Part shown: piece by piece, positions 35,839 through 44,691 of the stretch
Numbering within the stretch: the first letter of the stretch is position 1
How the letters are laid out: every line of letters starts with the position of its first letter
Assembly (NCBI GenBank): GCA_034520365.1
Contig: JAXHNP010000007.1
Span: 620,001-684,000, forward strand
DNA length: 64,000 nucleotides
Direction: 5' to 3'
Origin: Desulfobacterales bacterium
GTDB lineage: Bacteria; Desulfobacterota; Desulfobacteria; Desulfobacterales; Desulfosalsimonadaceae
Notes under the pieces: generated by a model
Databases searched by the model: none
Told to the model about the DNA's origin: nothing
What the model saw: the letters and a program-made list of their open reading frames with translations, nothing else
Translations under genes and position numbers: made by a program

Positions 35839-38046
35839 TTATGAATCCTTTAACTTTAGAAAAAGGATATATTCATTCCTCATCGTATTGGATATTCCAG
35901 AAATCTGCCGCGCAAGCGTCCTGACAGTTGTGAATCCATGGTTTGAAGCAAGTTCAACAATAATTTTATGAAGTCCTTTTACTTTTTCCTTTGGAATCCC
36001 GAGCGCTTTGCTCAATTGATTATCATTGGTGCCAATAACCATCGTGCAAAAACAGGAGGGTTTTAACACGCGGGCGCATTCTGAAAGAAGCTTATCCATA
36101 TCTTCAATGTATGATTCATATTTTTCTTTTACGGTTTTTCCCCGAAGCCCTATCATCCGTTCTTTGAGTTGATCAATATCTGCCCCTATACAATTGAGGT
36201 GGTACGCATCATTTTCCAGGTAATTGATGGCAAAGCTGTACGGGGGTGAAAATATTATGCCGTCTGTGCTGCAATCCTCGATCGCCATATGACGGGAATC
36301 CCCTTCCAATATCAGGGCGGTTGAAGGGGTGAGATTGAAATTGTGCATCACATCTTGAATTTTTTTAACTACAAAAACATAGCGTTCAAGAATAGCCTGA
36401 AATAAGGTCAAAGGTGATTTTTTCTTGCTTCTTTCGGCATATCCAGCGCTGTCCAGGTATGCCAAAAATAAAAAATCAAAAATTTCCGGCAGGTCATCGC
36501 CGATAAGGTTGGCTACCTGATTTAGAGTATTCTCTTTTTCAGCCATAAGGGATTGCTGTGCAGGTAAAACAGAATGTGTCCCACTTTCTGTTTTGCTGGT
36601 CTGATCGGATTGATTTGCAAAATCAGAAAAAATTTCAAACAGTTTTTTGGTTTTCTCTATTGCGCGATCCAAGGGGGTGGTGGGCAGGGTTAGTGAATTG
36701 TATTTTACTTGGGTCATGAACCGGCAAAAAGGGCTGGCATCGATTCCGATTGATCTGATTCCCATAAGGCTGGCTTCTATGGGAACGGTGCCTGATCCCA
36801 TCATGGGATCCAATACGGTATCACCGGCTTTTAAGCCCATGACGTTTATCAGGGCTTTAATCATTTGGGGATGAAATTTTCCCCTGTAAGGAAACAATCC
36901 ATGTGTCGCATAGCCCGTTCTGAACTGATTCTTTTGAAAAAAGGATTTCAGGCGGGATGAGGAATAATGAGGCAGGCGGACGGATTCGCCGGTGCACATA
37001 AGGTAATGATTGGTGAACTGATCCCCGATGCGGGAAAAATATGCGCCATTTTGAATGAGTTCTTCTTCGCTTAATATTCTGCTTTCGTAATATGCGAGGG
37101 CAAGTTCATATACTTCATTTAGTTGTGGCGTGAGAACCACATTCTGCGGAAAAAGGCAATGAAACATGCCTTTGGAGAGGACGTTTTCGGGCTCTATGCA
37201 ATCATTATCACTAATTTTTGGTTTTATTTTTGGATAAGAACCCGAGAAATTATTTGTTAAAATTTGTTCAAGTATTTCTTCCCAATCATTTTCAACCTCT
37301 TTTCCAATAATCAAATAATCGATCAATCCCTGGTTCATGATATCGATAAACCGCCTGAGATCTGATCTCCTGCTGCTCCATTGCGCTTTTCCATCAAGGA
37401 AAACAATATGGTTAATTTTTTGGTTCACCCTTTCTTCGTAATCCCTCAGTTCCAATCCGATAAGGTGGCATTCGTATAACGCGTCACTCATTTTGCTGCC
37501 ACCTTGGGTTTTCCCCCAATATTCTTTTATTTCCCAAATTATTTCTGGATTAATTAAAGAAGGTATTGCGCCATCGAGGTTTCTTCCTGAAACAAGTATT
37601 TCATTTTTGTGATGCCACGCACATCGACCTTGGGGATTAGAATTGATTGGCAAGCCGATTGTTGAACAAACATTTTCTGCAATAGAAGTAACCGCAGAAA
37701 CCATTGCTGCAGAGGATTGATGATGAGTTTTATTTCTAGTTTCTGTTTTTTTTACCGGGAAACAATTCTTTTCGCAATAATCCACCGCCTCATCTTCATC
37801 ACGGAGTTTTTCAAAGGCAATTTGAAATAGCTCGCCTTGTGTTCTTTGATATTCAGAATATAACTCAATAATCTCGTCATTGATTATTAGCGGTTCGTGC
37901 CCCTCAAATTCAATTTTTCCGGATCTTTTGAGATTATGCTCAAAATCTTTTTTAATATTTGTTTTGTTCTCAGGTGGGATCATTCTTATAATGTTCCACA
38001 AGGGGTGGCGCCACCCTAAATCGATCCATTTTTTTTCAGCTTTCAT
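35839..38046 (-). CDS. Fused restriction nuclease and DNA methyltransferase
   Basis: 735 residues. The N-terminal part has a PD-(D/E)xK nuclease pattern: LDGAIPS with Asp158, then WEIKEYWG with Glu172 and Lys174, and supporting strands HIVFLDGKAQWS and IDYLIIGKE. The C-terminal part is a methyltransferase: TVLDPMMGSGTVPIEASLMG (motif I, 413-420), GIDASPFC, and FSPPYSFAINYLEN (motif IV SPPY, 600-603), which suggests N4-cytosine methylation. One chain would both cut and modify, like type IIC enzymes. The region is clearly more AT-rich than its surroundings. It lies 27 bases downstream of the BamHI-like nuclease gene. Confidence 0.75.
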   Translation of the reverse strand: MKAEKKWIDLGWRHPLWNIIRMIPPENKTNIKKDFEHNLKRSGKIEFEGHEPLIINDEIIELYSEYQRTQGELFQIAFEKLRDEDEAVDYCEKNCFPVKKTETRNKTHHQSSAAMVSAVTSIAENVCSTIGLPINSNPQGRCAWHHKNEILVSGRNLDGAIPSLINPEIIWEIKEYWGKTQGGSKMSDALYECHLIGLELRDYEERVNQKINHIVFLDGKAQWSSRRSDLRRFIDIMNQGLIDYLIIGKEVENDWEEILEQILTNNFSGSYPKIKPKISDNDCIEPENVLSKGMFHCLFPQNVVLTPQLNEVYELALAYYESRILSEEELIQNGAYFSRIGDQFTNHYLMCTGESVRLPHYSSSRLKSFFQKNQFRTGYATHGLFPYRGKFHPQMIKALINVMGLKAGDTVLDPMMGSGTVPIEASLMGIRSIGIDASPFCRFMTQVKYNSLTLPTTPLDRAIEKTKKLFEIFSDFANQSDQTSKTESGTHSVLPAQQSLMAEKENTLNQVANLIGDDLPEIFDFLFLAYLDSAGYAERSKKKSPLTLFQAILERYVFVVKKIQDVMHNFNLTPSTALILEGDSRHMAIEDCSTDGIIFSPPYSFAINYLENDAYHLNCIGADIDQLKERMIGLRGKTVKEKYESYIEDMDKLLSECARVLKPSCFCTMVIGTNDNQLSKALGIPKEKVKGLHKIIVELASNHGFTTVRTLARQISGISNTMRNEYILFLKLKDS

Positions 38047-38073
38047 CCAATCATTCCAATGCGGGTTTTCGTT

Positions 38074-38670
38074 TTATCTAAGTGCTCTGCCGTCAGTGCC
38101 TTTTTTTATGGGTGGACTATTAAATGACAGTTCATCGTGTTCTATTTCTATTACAATCAGGACCCCTTCATTAATTGACAAGTTTCGCCATACAGGAAAA
38201 TAAGGCTCGATTTCCGCGTAATTGCCGATTCTATCGGTTAAATATTTGTACATTTTCCGTGAAGGCAGTATTAGAATGCCCCCTGCCAATATGCCGTCCA
38301 AAAGCCCCACCGCCATTTTATTTAAGGCACGGTGACTGGATGAGATGTTGCCGGTTTCCCATTCAACAGCAAAAAATTTTTCAGTAGATAATTTTTTTAA
38401 GGCATCTATGGGGCCGGGCCGAAGCCTGGATACAATGGACATTCGTTGCTCAAGTTTCCAGCCGAATTCCGATAGAAGAAGGAGGAATCCGTGTTTTATC
38501 GGTACCACGCCGTTTGCCATTTTTTCCGGATAAAGCGAAAAAAGGTCGTTTTTTTCCGGCCAAACAACTGCATAAATCGCCTTTTTGACTTCATCCAAAA
38601 TATTTTCGAATTCTCTGGAAGCGCCGAAATTTCCCGATTGGATGAGAAAATCAATTTTTTTAATTTTCAT
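38074..38670 (-). CDS. BamHI/BglII-family restriction endonuclease
   Basis: 198 residues from the ATG at 38670; a TTG 15 bases upstream is the other choice. RLRPGPIDALKKL (Asp89) and FFAVEWETGNISSSHRALNK (Glu103 and Glu105) match the D-(x)n-ExE active site of the BamHI family, and GILILPSRKMYKYLTDRIGN with YAEIEPYFPVWRN is the family C-terminal core. It should cut a palindromic site related to GGATCC or AGATCT. The start overlaps the controller gene by 11 bases, so nuclease expression depends on the controller transcript. Confidence 0.85.
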   Translation of the reverse strand: MKIKKIDFLIQSGNFGASREFENILDEVKKAIYAVVWPEKNDLFSLYPEKMANGVVPIKHGFLLLLSEFGWKLEQRMSIVSRLRPGPIDALKKLSTEKFFAVEWETGNISSSHRALNKMAVGLLDGILAGGILILPSRKMYKYLTDRIGNYAEIEPYFPVWRNLSINEGVLIVIEIEHDELSFNSPPIKKGTDGRALR

Positions 38671-38890
38671 TGAGGTAGGTCTCAACTTTTGAAATGATAG
38701 CAGTCGGTGAAACTTTCAAAGCCTTGGAGAGTTTCAAAATGCTGATCAACGAAGGCTGCCTCAGGCCTCTTTCCAACAAAGAAATATAGCTCCTGTCCAA
38801 ACCGCTCTCCTGGGCAAGCTTTTCTTGGGAAAGTTTTATTTTTTTTCTATAATGGCGTAAGGTCAGGCCAAAGGCAATTTCCGGCTTCAA
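38660..38890 (-). CDS. XRE-family controller (C) protein of the restriction-modification system
   Basis: A 76-residue helix-turn-helix protein: LRHYRKKIKLSQEKLAQESG and LDRSYISLLERGLRQPSLIS form the HTH, followed by a short dimer helix. It starts at a TTG (38888-38890) with an AGGAGGG site. Small proteins of this size and place are restriction-modification controllers that delay nuclease expression. The candidate operator GACTATAGTC lies about 60 bases upstream, between it and the divergent methyltransferase gene. Confidence 0.85.
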   Translation of the reverse strand: MKPEIAFGLTLRHYRKKIKLSQEKLAQESGLDRSYISLLERGLRQPSLISILKLSKALKVSPTAIISKVETYLNEN

Positions 38891-38946
38891 TAAGAAACCC
38901 TCCTTGAAAACAAATACATACAGGAAAAAAGGCTATTTTATCTACA

Positions 38947-38956
38947 GACTATAGTC
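38947..38956. promoter_or_regulatory. Candidate C-box operator
   Basis: GACTATAGTC is a perfect 10-bp palindrome of the GACT...AGTC form bound by restriction-modification controller proteins. It stands alone in the 156-base gap between the controller/nuclease genes and the divergent methyltransferase gene; a second half-operator is not obvious. Confidence 0.5.
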
Positions 38957-39046
38957 CTCAAAAATTGATTGATCAGCTTATTATTTTATGTTATTTATTA
39001 ACTGAATGGTGCGAATAAACTATTTTAAGACAGATATAGGCGGCAT

Positions 39047-40258
39047 ATGAAGGGCTTATTTTTTGAAGCGCTCGGAATAAAAAGTAAGGACGGTCAATCC
39101 GCACAAAAATTTGCTCGGCAGGTGGGGATGCCTTTGGAAAGGCTAAGGTATTTTAACGATAATAATAAACTTCCCACCGGGAGTGATATGAAACTCATAT
39201 ATAATGCCACCGGTATAAATAAGGAAGAGCTGATGCTTAAAATGGGGCTGCTTGACAGCCGGCTTTCTTCTGTACTTCGAAAGAACGCAGATCAGATCTA
39301 TTCTCTCATCAGCTCCCAGGTCGAAAGCGAAAATGAAAGGCTCCCGATGCCTGCTCCGGTATATGAGACAGGCTTGGGAAGATTATACCAAGGCGACAGT
39401 TTGGACCTGATGAAAAATATCGATGATGACACCATTGATCTAATATTTGCTGACCCTCCATTTAATTTAAAAAAACTTTACCCCTCAAATATAGATGACG
39501 ATTTAAAAAGTGACCAGTATCTCATGTGGTGCGAAAGATGGGCTGAGGAATGTATCCGTATACTGAAACCGGGGGGAAGCCTATTTATCTGGAATTTGCC
39601 GAAATGGAATACATATATGTCCGCCTACTTAAATGATAGGCTGACATTCCGGCATTGGATTGCCGTGGATATCAAGTATAGCTTGCCAATTAAAGGCCGG
39701 CTTTATCCATCTCATTATTCCCTTTTATATTATTGTAAAGGGGATAAGCCCAACCGGTTTCATCCGGATCGTTTGCCTATGAGTATTTGCCCGCACTGTT
39801 CCGGCGATTTGAAGGATTATGGGGGATATAAGCATAAAATGAATCCGGATGGCGTTAATTTAACTGATGTTTGGTTGGATATCCCGCCTGTCAGGCATAA
39901 AAAATACAAAAGAAGAAATGGCTCGAATGAACTTTCAATTAAACTTTTAGACCGTATTATCGAGTTGGGCTCGGACAGCGGTGATTTGGTATTTGACCCC
40001 TTTGGTGGATCAGGAACAACCTATGCTGTCTCGGAAATAAAAAACCGCCGCTGGATCGGTATGGAGATTGGTCCTGTTGAAGACATTGTGACTCGACTTG
40101 AAAATATTAATGAAGATCGAACTTATCTGAGTAAGATAAGACAAAATATTAATTGTCTAATTTCAAATGAAGACTTGGAAAAAAGAATAGAGAATAGTTG
40201 GTGGACGCCAGCTTCGGTAAGAAAAAAGGTAAAAGAAAGGATGGGGTATAAAACTTGA
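39047..40258 (+). CDS. DNA methyltransferase of the BamHI-like system
   Basis: 403 residues. An N-terminal region of about 100 residues (FARQVGMPLERLRYFNDNNK, ATGINKEELMLKMGL) looks like a helix-turn-helix. The methyltransferase part has GRLYQGDSLDLM, DLIFADPPFN (motif IV, DPPF at 136-139), a CPHC pair, and late in the chain VFDPFGGSGTTYAVSEIKNR (motif I). The motif order IV before I is beta class, as in M.BamHI, an N4-cytosine enzyme. It protects the site cut by the nuclease encoded divergently. The DNA is AT-rich like the rest of the island. Confidence 0.85.
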   Translation: MKGLFFEALGIKSKDGQSAQKFARQVGMPLERLRYFNDNNKLPTGSDMKLIYNATGINKEELMLKMGLLDSRLSSVLRKNADQIYSLISSQVESENERLPMPAPVYETGLGRLYQGDSLDLMKNIDDDTIDLIFADPPFNLKKLYPSNIDDDLKSDQYLMWCERWAEECIRILKPGGSLFIWNLPKWNTYMSAYLNDRLTFRHWIAVDIKYSLPIKGRLYPSHYSLLYYCKGDKPNRFHPDRLPMSICPHCSGDLKDYGGYKHKMNPDGVNLTDVWLDIPPVRHKKYKRRNGSNELSIKLLDRIIELGSDSGDLVFDPFGGSGTTYAVSEIKNRRWIGMEIGPVEDIVTRLENINEDRTYLSKIRQNINCLISNEDLEKRIENSWWTPASVRKKVKERMGYKT

Positions 40259-40357
40259 TTCCATAATTATTAAATTTATACAGACATCATACCGCTTTCA
40301 TTGTATTTTCCTTTACTAATCGGCACGGGCGCCGGTGAAACGGCTCGGACAACCGCT

Positions 40358-40392
40358 AAGGGGTTTTGCTGCATCAGCAGAGCCCCTTTTTA
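40358..40392 (+). terminator. Intrinsic terminator after the methyltransferase gene
   Basis: AAGGGG and TTGCTG pair with CAGCAG and CCCCTTTT, ending in a T-run. It lies 100 bases after the methyltransferase stop and before the exporter gene, near the edge of the AT-rich island. Confidence 0.7.
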
Positions 40393-40451
40393 TTTGCAGG
40401 GTATTAGAGTTGCCCGTAAATTGAACAGAGTATCAATCTTATTTCGGGTTT

Positions 40452-41357
40452 ATGGCGGATCAATCAATGAGAAATGACAGCAAATGGCTTCCGGTAATCG
40501 GCCTGGGCGTTCTCGCCTGCATCTGGGGCTATAATTGGGTCGTGATGAAAACCGCGCTGGCTTTTTGCGGGCCGTTTGCCTTCGGCGCTATGCGCGCGTT
40601 GATCGGAAGTGGCGTGCTGTTTCTGGTGGCCGCCTATTCCGGCCGGGGGCTCTCACCCGGGTCATTGCCCGGGGTTTTTCTTTTGGGGCTTTTGCAGACA
40701 AGCGGATTTTTCGGTTTCTCTATCTGGGCACTGGTCAGCGGCGGGGCCGGGAAAACAGCGGTGTTGGTCTATACGATGCCGTTTTGGCTTATTGTGTTTG
40801 CCTGGCTGCTTCTGGACGAGCGCATGCGTCGCGGGCAGTGGCTGGCTGCCGGGCTCGCCTTTGTTGGGCTTATCTGTCTGTTCCATCCCTGGCAGACCCA
40901 TCCGTATCTCGCAAGTACGGTCCTGGCCTGTCTGGCCGGATTTTCCTGGGCGCTTGCCGGAGTTTGGAACAAGTGTTTCCGGTCACTCGTGCAGGTGGAT
41001 CTAATTGCTTTAAACGCTTGGCAATTAATGATTGGAGCGGTGCCGCTGCTCTTAATCGCGGTGTTCGTTGAATCCCGGCCGATTGCCTGGACGCCGTATT
41101 TTATAGCCGCCGTGATCTACAACGCCGTTTTGGCCACGGCCGTGGCGTGGACCTTGTGGTTTTTCGCCCTGCAGAAGATGCCCGCCGGCATGGCCGGACT
41201 CGGGACCCTGGCCACCCCGGTGCTGGGGGTGCTCGCCGCCTGGCTCCAGTTGGGTGAAGTGCCTCTGTTCTGGGAGGGGGTGGGTATGGTGTTGATTTTT
41301 TGCGGGCTGGCCATTCTAAGCGGCATCGGCCTGCTTGCCGCCCGCAAGGCACTATAA
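40452..41357 (+). CDS. EamA/DMT-superfamily transporter
   Basis: A 301-residue membrane protein with ten hydrophobic segments in two EamA halves. The first has LACIWGYNWVVMKTALAF and VLVYTMPFWLIVFAWLLLDE; the second has FSWALAGVWNKCF and LATPVLGVLAAWLQLGE. The P-x(4)-xLLLDE/LGE motifs near helix 4 and 9 ends are usual for drug/metabolite exporters. The substrate is not predictable. The 220 bases after it (41358-41578) contain only a short MVPMKINYNLAVPAIRGS-like frame I cannot assign. Confidence 0.88.
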   Translation: MADQSMRNDSKWLPVIGLGVLACIWGYNWVVMKTALAFCGPFAFGAMRALIGSGVLFLVAAYSGRGLSPGSLPGVFLLGLLQTSGFFGFSIWALVSGGAGKTAVLVYTMPFWLIVFAWLLLDERMRRGQWLAAGLAFVGLICLFHPWQTHPYLASTVLACLAGFSWALAGVWNKCFRSLVQVDLIALNAWQLMIGAVPLLLIAVFVESRPIAWTPYFIAAVIYNAVLATAVAWTLWFFALQKMPAGMAGLGTLATPVLGVLAAWLQLGEVPLFWEGVGMVLIFCGLAILSGIGLLAARKAL

Positions 41358-41578
41358 GGGATTTTGGAAATGGTCCCGATGAAAATCAATTACAATCTCG
41401 CCGTGCCGGCCATTCGCGGCAGCATTCTGCAGATCTGGGCGGGTTGGTAGTGCGGTGCTCCCGCTTCAGCATGATGATTGCCTCGCATTTTGGGATATTG
41501 ATACAAATAGCCCCGGCCGGGCAAGCCGTCCAGGGCTAATCGCAAAAGCCGAAGGTTTAGTAGGTTGAGAGTATTCTC

Positions 41579-42016
41579 TTAACGTGAAGTTCGCCCAATG
41601 TGGCCTAAAATATCTGATTTCAATGATGAGATCAGTTTGGAGTCTGTGCCCTCCACCCAATAATCATCATCTTCTTTAAAATGCGATGTAGTTCTGATTT
41701 TAATCGTATTCTGGTCAGGGCTGAATTTTATTTCCACCATACTGCGATATTTTCCTTCGTAATCTTCGTTGTATCCATACTGCCAGGATGTTCTTACATA
41801 GCCTATATCTTTATTGATAAATTCCAACTGATAATTATCGATCAGGATATCATTAATTGTTTGCCAAGCCTGGCTGAAATTAATATCCTCACGAATTTCA
41901 AAAGTGCTCCAACTCGGATTGGACACGGGGTTAAATGTCTGTGGCCGCTTTTTTCCGCACCCGCAGATCAGGATCAATGCCATTAAGAGGATAAAGGGGG
42001 TAATGTATTTTCGCAT
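41579..42016 (-). CDS. Lipoprotein of unknown function, paralogue 1
   Basis: 145 residues with a lipoprotein signal (PFILLMALILICGC, lipobox LICGC). The mature part is about 30-40% like the neighbouring lipoprotein: DINFSQAWQTINDILIDNYQ, GYVRTSWQYGYNEDYEGKYR, and the shared end KLISSLKSDILGHIGRTSR. It should be anchored in the inner or outer membrane facing the periplasm. The pair arose by tandem duplication. I do not recognise the family. Confidence 0.75.
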   Translation of the reverse strand: MRKYITPFILLMALILICGCGKKRPQTFNPVSNPSWSTFEIREDINFSQAWQTINDILIDNYQLEFINKDIGYVRTSWQYGYNEDYEGKYRSMVEIKFSPDQNTIKIRTTSHFKEDDDYWVEGTDSKLISSLKSDILGHIGRTSR

Positions 42017-42027
42017 TCCATAATTTC

Positions 42028-42450
42028 CTATCGGGTGGCTCGCCCAATTTTGCCCATGATATCGGATTTCAGGGTCGAAAGTAGGCGGGTGTCATAGCCT
42101 CGGGTCCATCCCCCCGGGCCTTTATATTCAGCCTCCGATTTCATTTCCAGTTTTTCTTTGTCCGGCGTAAACTTACAGGTAACCTGGACGCGATATCGCT
42201 GGTTGACTTTTCCGGTCCAGGTATAGAGCCAATTCGTCCGGATGTAGCCATCGCGTTTGGATAATACTTCCATATCGAAATCTTTGACCAGCGTATCAAC
42301 CACCGTATTCCAAGCCTCTTCGTAGGAGATGTCTTTCCGCAGTTCAGTAGTGGCCCAGGTGGGCTCCAGGGTCTTTACAAAGGTTTTTGGGGCACAACTG
42401 ATAATGAGCATTAGAGGAACTAAGATGAATAAAAATCGGGCATGCTTCAT
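42028..42450 (-). CDS. Lipoprotein of unknown function, paralogue 2
   Basis: 140 residues with signal and lipobox (LFILVPLMLIISC). DISYEEAWNTVVDTLVKDFD, GYIRTNWLYTWTGKVNQRYR and LLSTLKSDIMGKIGRATR align with paralogue 1 just downstream, 11 bases away. The two are probably co-transcribed, with this gene first. The shared pattern of an early helix, an RVQV/MVEIKFSPD strand and a basic end suggests a small alpha/beta domain. Confidence 0.75.
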   Translation of the reverse strand: MKHARFLFILVPLMLIISCAPKTFVKTLEPTWATTELRKDISYEEAWNTVVDTLVKDFDMEVLSKRDGYIRTNWLYTWTGKVNQRYRVQVTCKFTPDKEKLEMKSEAEYKGPGGWTRGYDTRLLSTLKSDIMGKIGRATR

Positions 42451-42678
42451 TTCAAACTCCTTTTTAACTAGAAAAATTTATGTTAGAAAATATGCGTATT
42501 TATCAACCATGGGCGGCTTTGTCAATTTAAGAAAGACCGCATCCCGGGACTAACTTACTTGTGAGTTGTATTTTCAGCTTTAATTTTTATGGAACAGGTC
42601 GCAACAAACCAGAAACCGCTTTTTAAGAGATGGTCAACATGGACTTGTCTATAACCCAAACACGTGAGGCAAAAGGGG

Positions 42679-43233
42679 ATGGAACAGCGCAATAGCGGCG
42701 GCGCCTTAGGGCCTGATATCCATGAATCCGCATTTATCGCAGAAGGCGCCCGGATTTACGGGGAGGTGGTTATTGCCGCAGGGGCGAGTGTCTGGTTTAA
42801 TGCGGTATTGCGGGGCGACGAGGGACGGATTGAGATTGGCAAAGATACCAATGTCCAGGATAATGTTGTCATTCACAGCGATATGGAAGCCGGGGTTGTC
42901 ATTGGTGAGCGCGTTACGGTGGGCCACGGCGCGGTGGTCCGGGGCTGCCGGATCGCAGCGGATGTGATGATCGGTATGCATGCAACCATCATGTCGCATG
43001 TGGAGATCGGCGAACATAGCATCGTCGGAGCCAATGCCTTCATCCCCTATCACAAATCGTTTCCACCCCGGTCCTTGATTATGGGAGCCCCGGCCAAAGC
43101 GGTGCGGGAGCTGACCGAGGATGAACTCGGATTCAATCAGGTGGCCATCGATATCTACAAGGATTTGGTCAAGCGGTATCAGATGGGCGAAATCACCGGC
43201 GTTTCAGGTAGAAAACCGGCGGGCGGATTATAA
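42679..43233 (+). CDS. Gamma-class carbonic anhydrase family protein
   Basis: 184 residues of left-handed beta-helix hexapeptide repeats. The start at 42679 uses a GAGG site nine bases before; a GTG at 42664 is the alternative. Three His candidates for the metal site are present: VVIHSD, VGHGA and IGMHATIM. NTNVQDN-type and GAPAKAVRELTEDE segments also match the YrdA/CaiE-like branch. It may hydrate CO2, though many members of this branch show little activity. Confidence 0.88.
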   Translation: MEQRNSGGALGPDIHESAFIAEGARIYGEVVIAAGASVWFNAVLRGDEGRIEIGKDTNVQDNVVIHSDMEAGVVIGERVTVGHGAVVRGCRIAADVMIGMHATIMSHVEIGEHSIVGANAFIPYHKSFPPRSLIMGAPAKAVRELTEDELGFNQVAIDIYKDLVKRYQMGEITGVSGRKPAGGL

Positions 43234-43285
43234 TAGCCAGCTGCAGAATTGATTATAACAGGTATAGGGTGAACAAGGCCAATTT

Positions 43286-43969
43286 ATGAGTTCCCAGAAT
43301 CGATCCGCCCATACGGAAAAAGAGCCACCGAAATACGGCCTTGGCGAGGAGATCGTCAACAGCGTCACCCATGGGGTCGGGGCGGTCCTGGCTGTTATCG
43401 GACTGATTATGCTGATCCTTTACGCCGGCAACTATCGGGATATCTGGCGGGTGGTGGGCTTTTCAGTATTCGGGGCGTCCCTGTTCATGCTTTATCTCTC
43501 ATCCACCCTGTATCACGCGTTTCCCAACGGCCGGATCAAGCACTTTCTGCGCTTAATGGATCATTCCGCCATTTTTATGCTGATCGCCGGCACCTATACA
43601 CCGGTTCTGCTGGTAGCCATGCGGGGCCCATGGGGATGGACACTCTTTGGGCTGATCTGGACCCTGGCGCTGGTTGGGCTGATCTTTGAGTTGGCGTTTC
43701 TGGGCCGGTTTAAAAAAATATCGCTGGCCATCTACATCGGCATGGGCTGGCTGGCGGTGATTGCCGTCAAGCCGATGCTCACCATGCTGCCTGAGGGGCT
43801 GCTGATCTATATTGTTGCCGGCGGACTGCTCTATACCACGGGGATTGTTTTCTATGTCAGCAAGCGCCTGCCTTATCACCATGCCATTTGGCATGTCTTT
43901 GTCCTGGCGGGCAGCGTGCTGCATTTTCTGGGTCTGCTGTTTTATCTGCCCTATGGCGGGGTGGGATAG
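43286..43969 (+). CDS. Hemolysin III (PAQR/YqfA) family membrane protein
   Basis: 227 residues with seven hydrophobic segments. The family motifs are EEIVNSVTHGVGAVLAVIGL near the start, SSTLYHAFP and LMDHSAIFMLIAGTYTPVLL in the middle, and HAIWHVFVLAGSVLHFLGLL near the end; the Ser-His-Asp-His residues form the metal site of PAQR hydrolases. The haemolytic label is historical. Likely a membrane hydrolase or lipid-homeostasis protein. Confidence 0.93.
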   Translation: MSSQNRSAHTEKEPPKYGLGEEIVNSVTHGVGAVLAVIGLIMLILYAGNYRDIWRVVGFSVFGASLFMLYLSSTLYHAFPNGRIKHFLRLMDHSAIFMLIAGTYTPVLLVAMRGPWGWTLFGLIWTLALVGLIFELAFLGRFKKISLAIYIGMGWLAVIAVKPMLTMLPEGLLIYIVAGGLLYTTGIVFYVSKRLPYHHAIWHVFVLAGSVLHFLGLLFYLPYGGVG

Positions 43970-44004
43970 TTAAGCCCCGGGATTTCTGTAATACTTGATA
44001 TTTT

Positions 44005-44691
44005 TTATTCCAGGGCGGACCTGGCCCCGATTTTATTACTCAATCCATTCTGCCTGCGCCGCGCCTCTTCCTGGAGCAGGCCGGAGAGAAAGTCAAATGC
44101 CGGCTGCGTCCCTTTATGGCTGTCCCCGTCCCCCGGGTATTTGGTTTCAAAGTAGGCGTTCATGGCCGGCACCAGCTCGTCGCGGTTGCGGGAAAAATAG
44201 ATGACCGACAGATTGCTTTTGGCCTCGGCCAGATCCAGGTCTTCCCATTGGCCCTTTTTCTCGCAGGCAAAACTGATGGCATCCAGCCGTTCAAGGGCGC
44301 CCTGAACCTGTTCGCTTTGTTGGACCTCTATGGCCCGGTTTTCTGAAGTCAGCACTTTTTTTGCCATCGGGGCAAGCTGCGCCCAGCACCAGCGGATATC
44401 TGCGGCCAGATACCCCGTGGTTTCCGGTTGACTGACATAAACGGATAATAGCTGCGGCAGGGTTTCTATCTTTGGCTTGACGCGGATCAATAAGGATTCG
44501 TCGTCAAAGGATACGGGTATGCTGAAGACTGCCCCGTATCGCTTTTCAAAGATTTTTCCGGCGATTTTGGCGATATGCTGCCGGCAGGCGGTTCGGCGCG
44601 CCGGTGCGAGAGCAGAATCAGCCGGCCCGGAAAAGGTCAGATCCAGTTCGGGCCCGATACTCAGCCAGTCAATACAGATTTGATCCACCAT
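44005..44691 (-). CDS. Protein of unknown function
   Basis: 228 residues from the ATG at 44691, which has an AAAGGA site; the open frame continues upstream but shows no protein-like start. It has an N-terminal acidic region (QICIDWLSIGPELDLTFSGP), a central VKPKIETLPQLLSVYVSQPE and a charged helical C-terminus (NAYFETKYPGDG, FLSGLLQEEARRRQ). No signal peptide or membrane segment. I do not recognise a family. The gap 44692-45102 holds a short GTGAACTTTGAACC-type repeat near 44825-44847 and no gene. Confidence 0.6.
   Translation of the reverse strand: MVDQICIDWLSIGPELDLTFSGPADSALAPARRTACRQHIAKIAGKIFEKRYGAVFSIPVSFDDESLLIRVKPKIETLPQLLSVYVSQPETTGYLAADIRWCWAQLAPMAKKVLTSENRAIEVQQSEQVQGALERLDAISFACEKKGQWEDLDLAEAKSNLSVIYFSRNRDELVPAMNAYFETKYPGDGDSHKGTQPAFDFLSGLLQEEARRRQNGLSNKIGARSALE

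Noticed and set aside
41380-41430. A short gene starting MVPMKINYNLAVP
   Set aside because: Only about 23 residues, no ribosome site worth naming and no known family.
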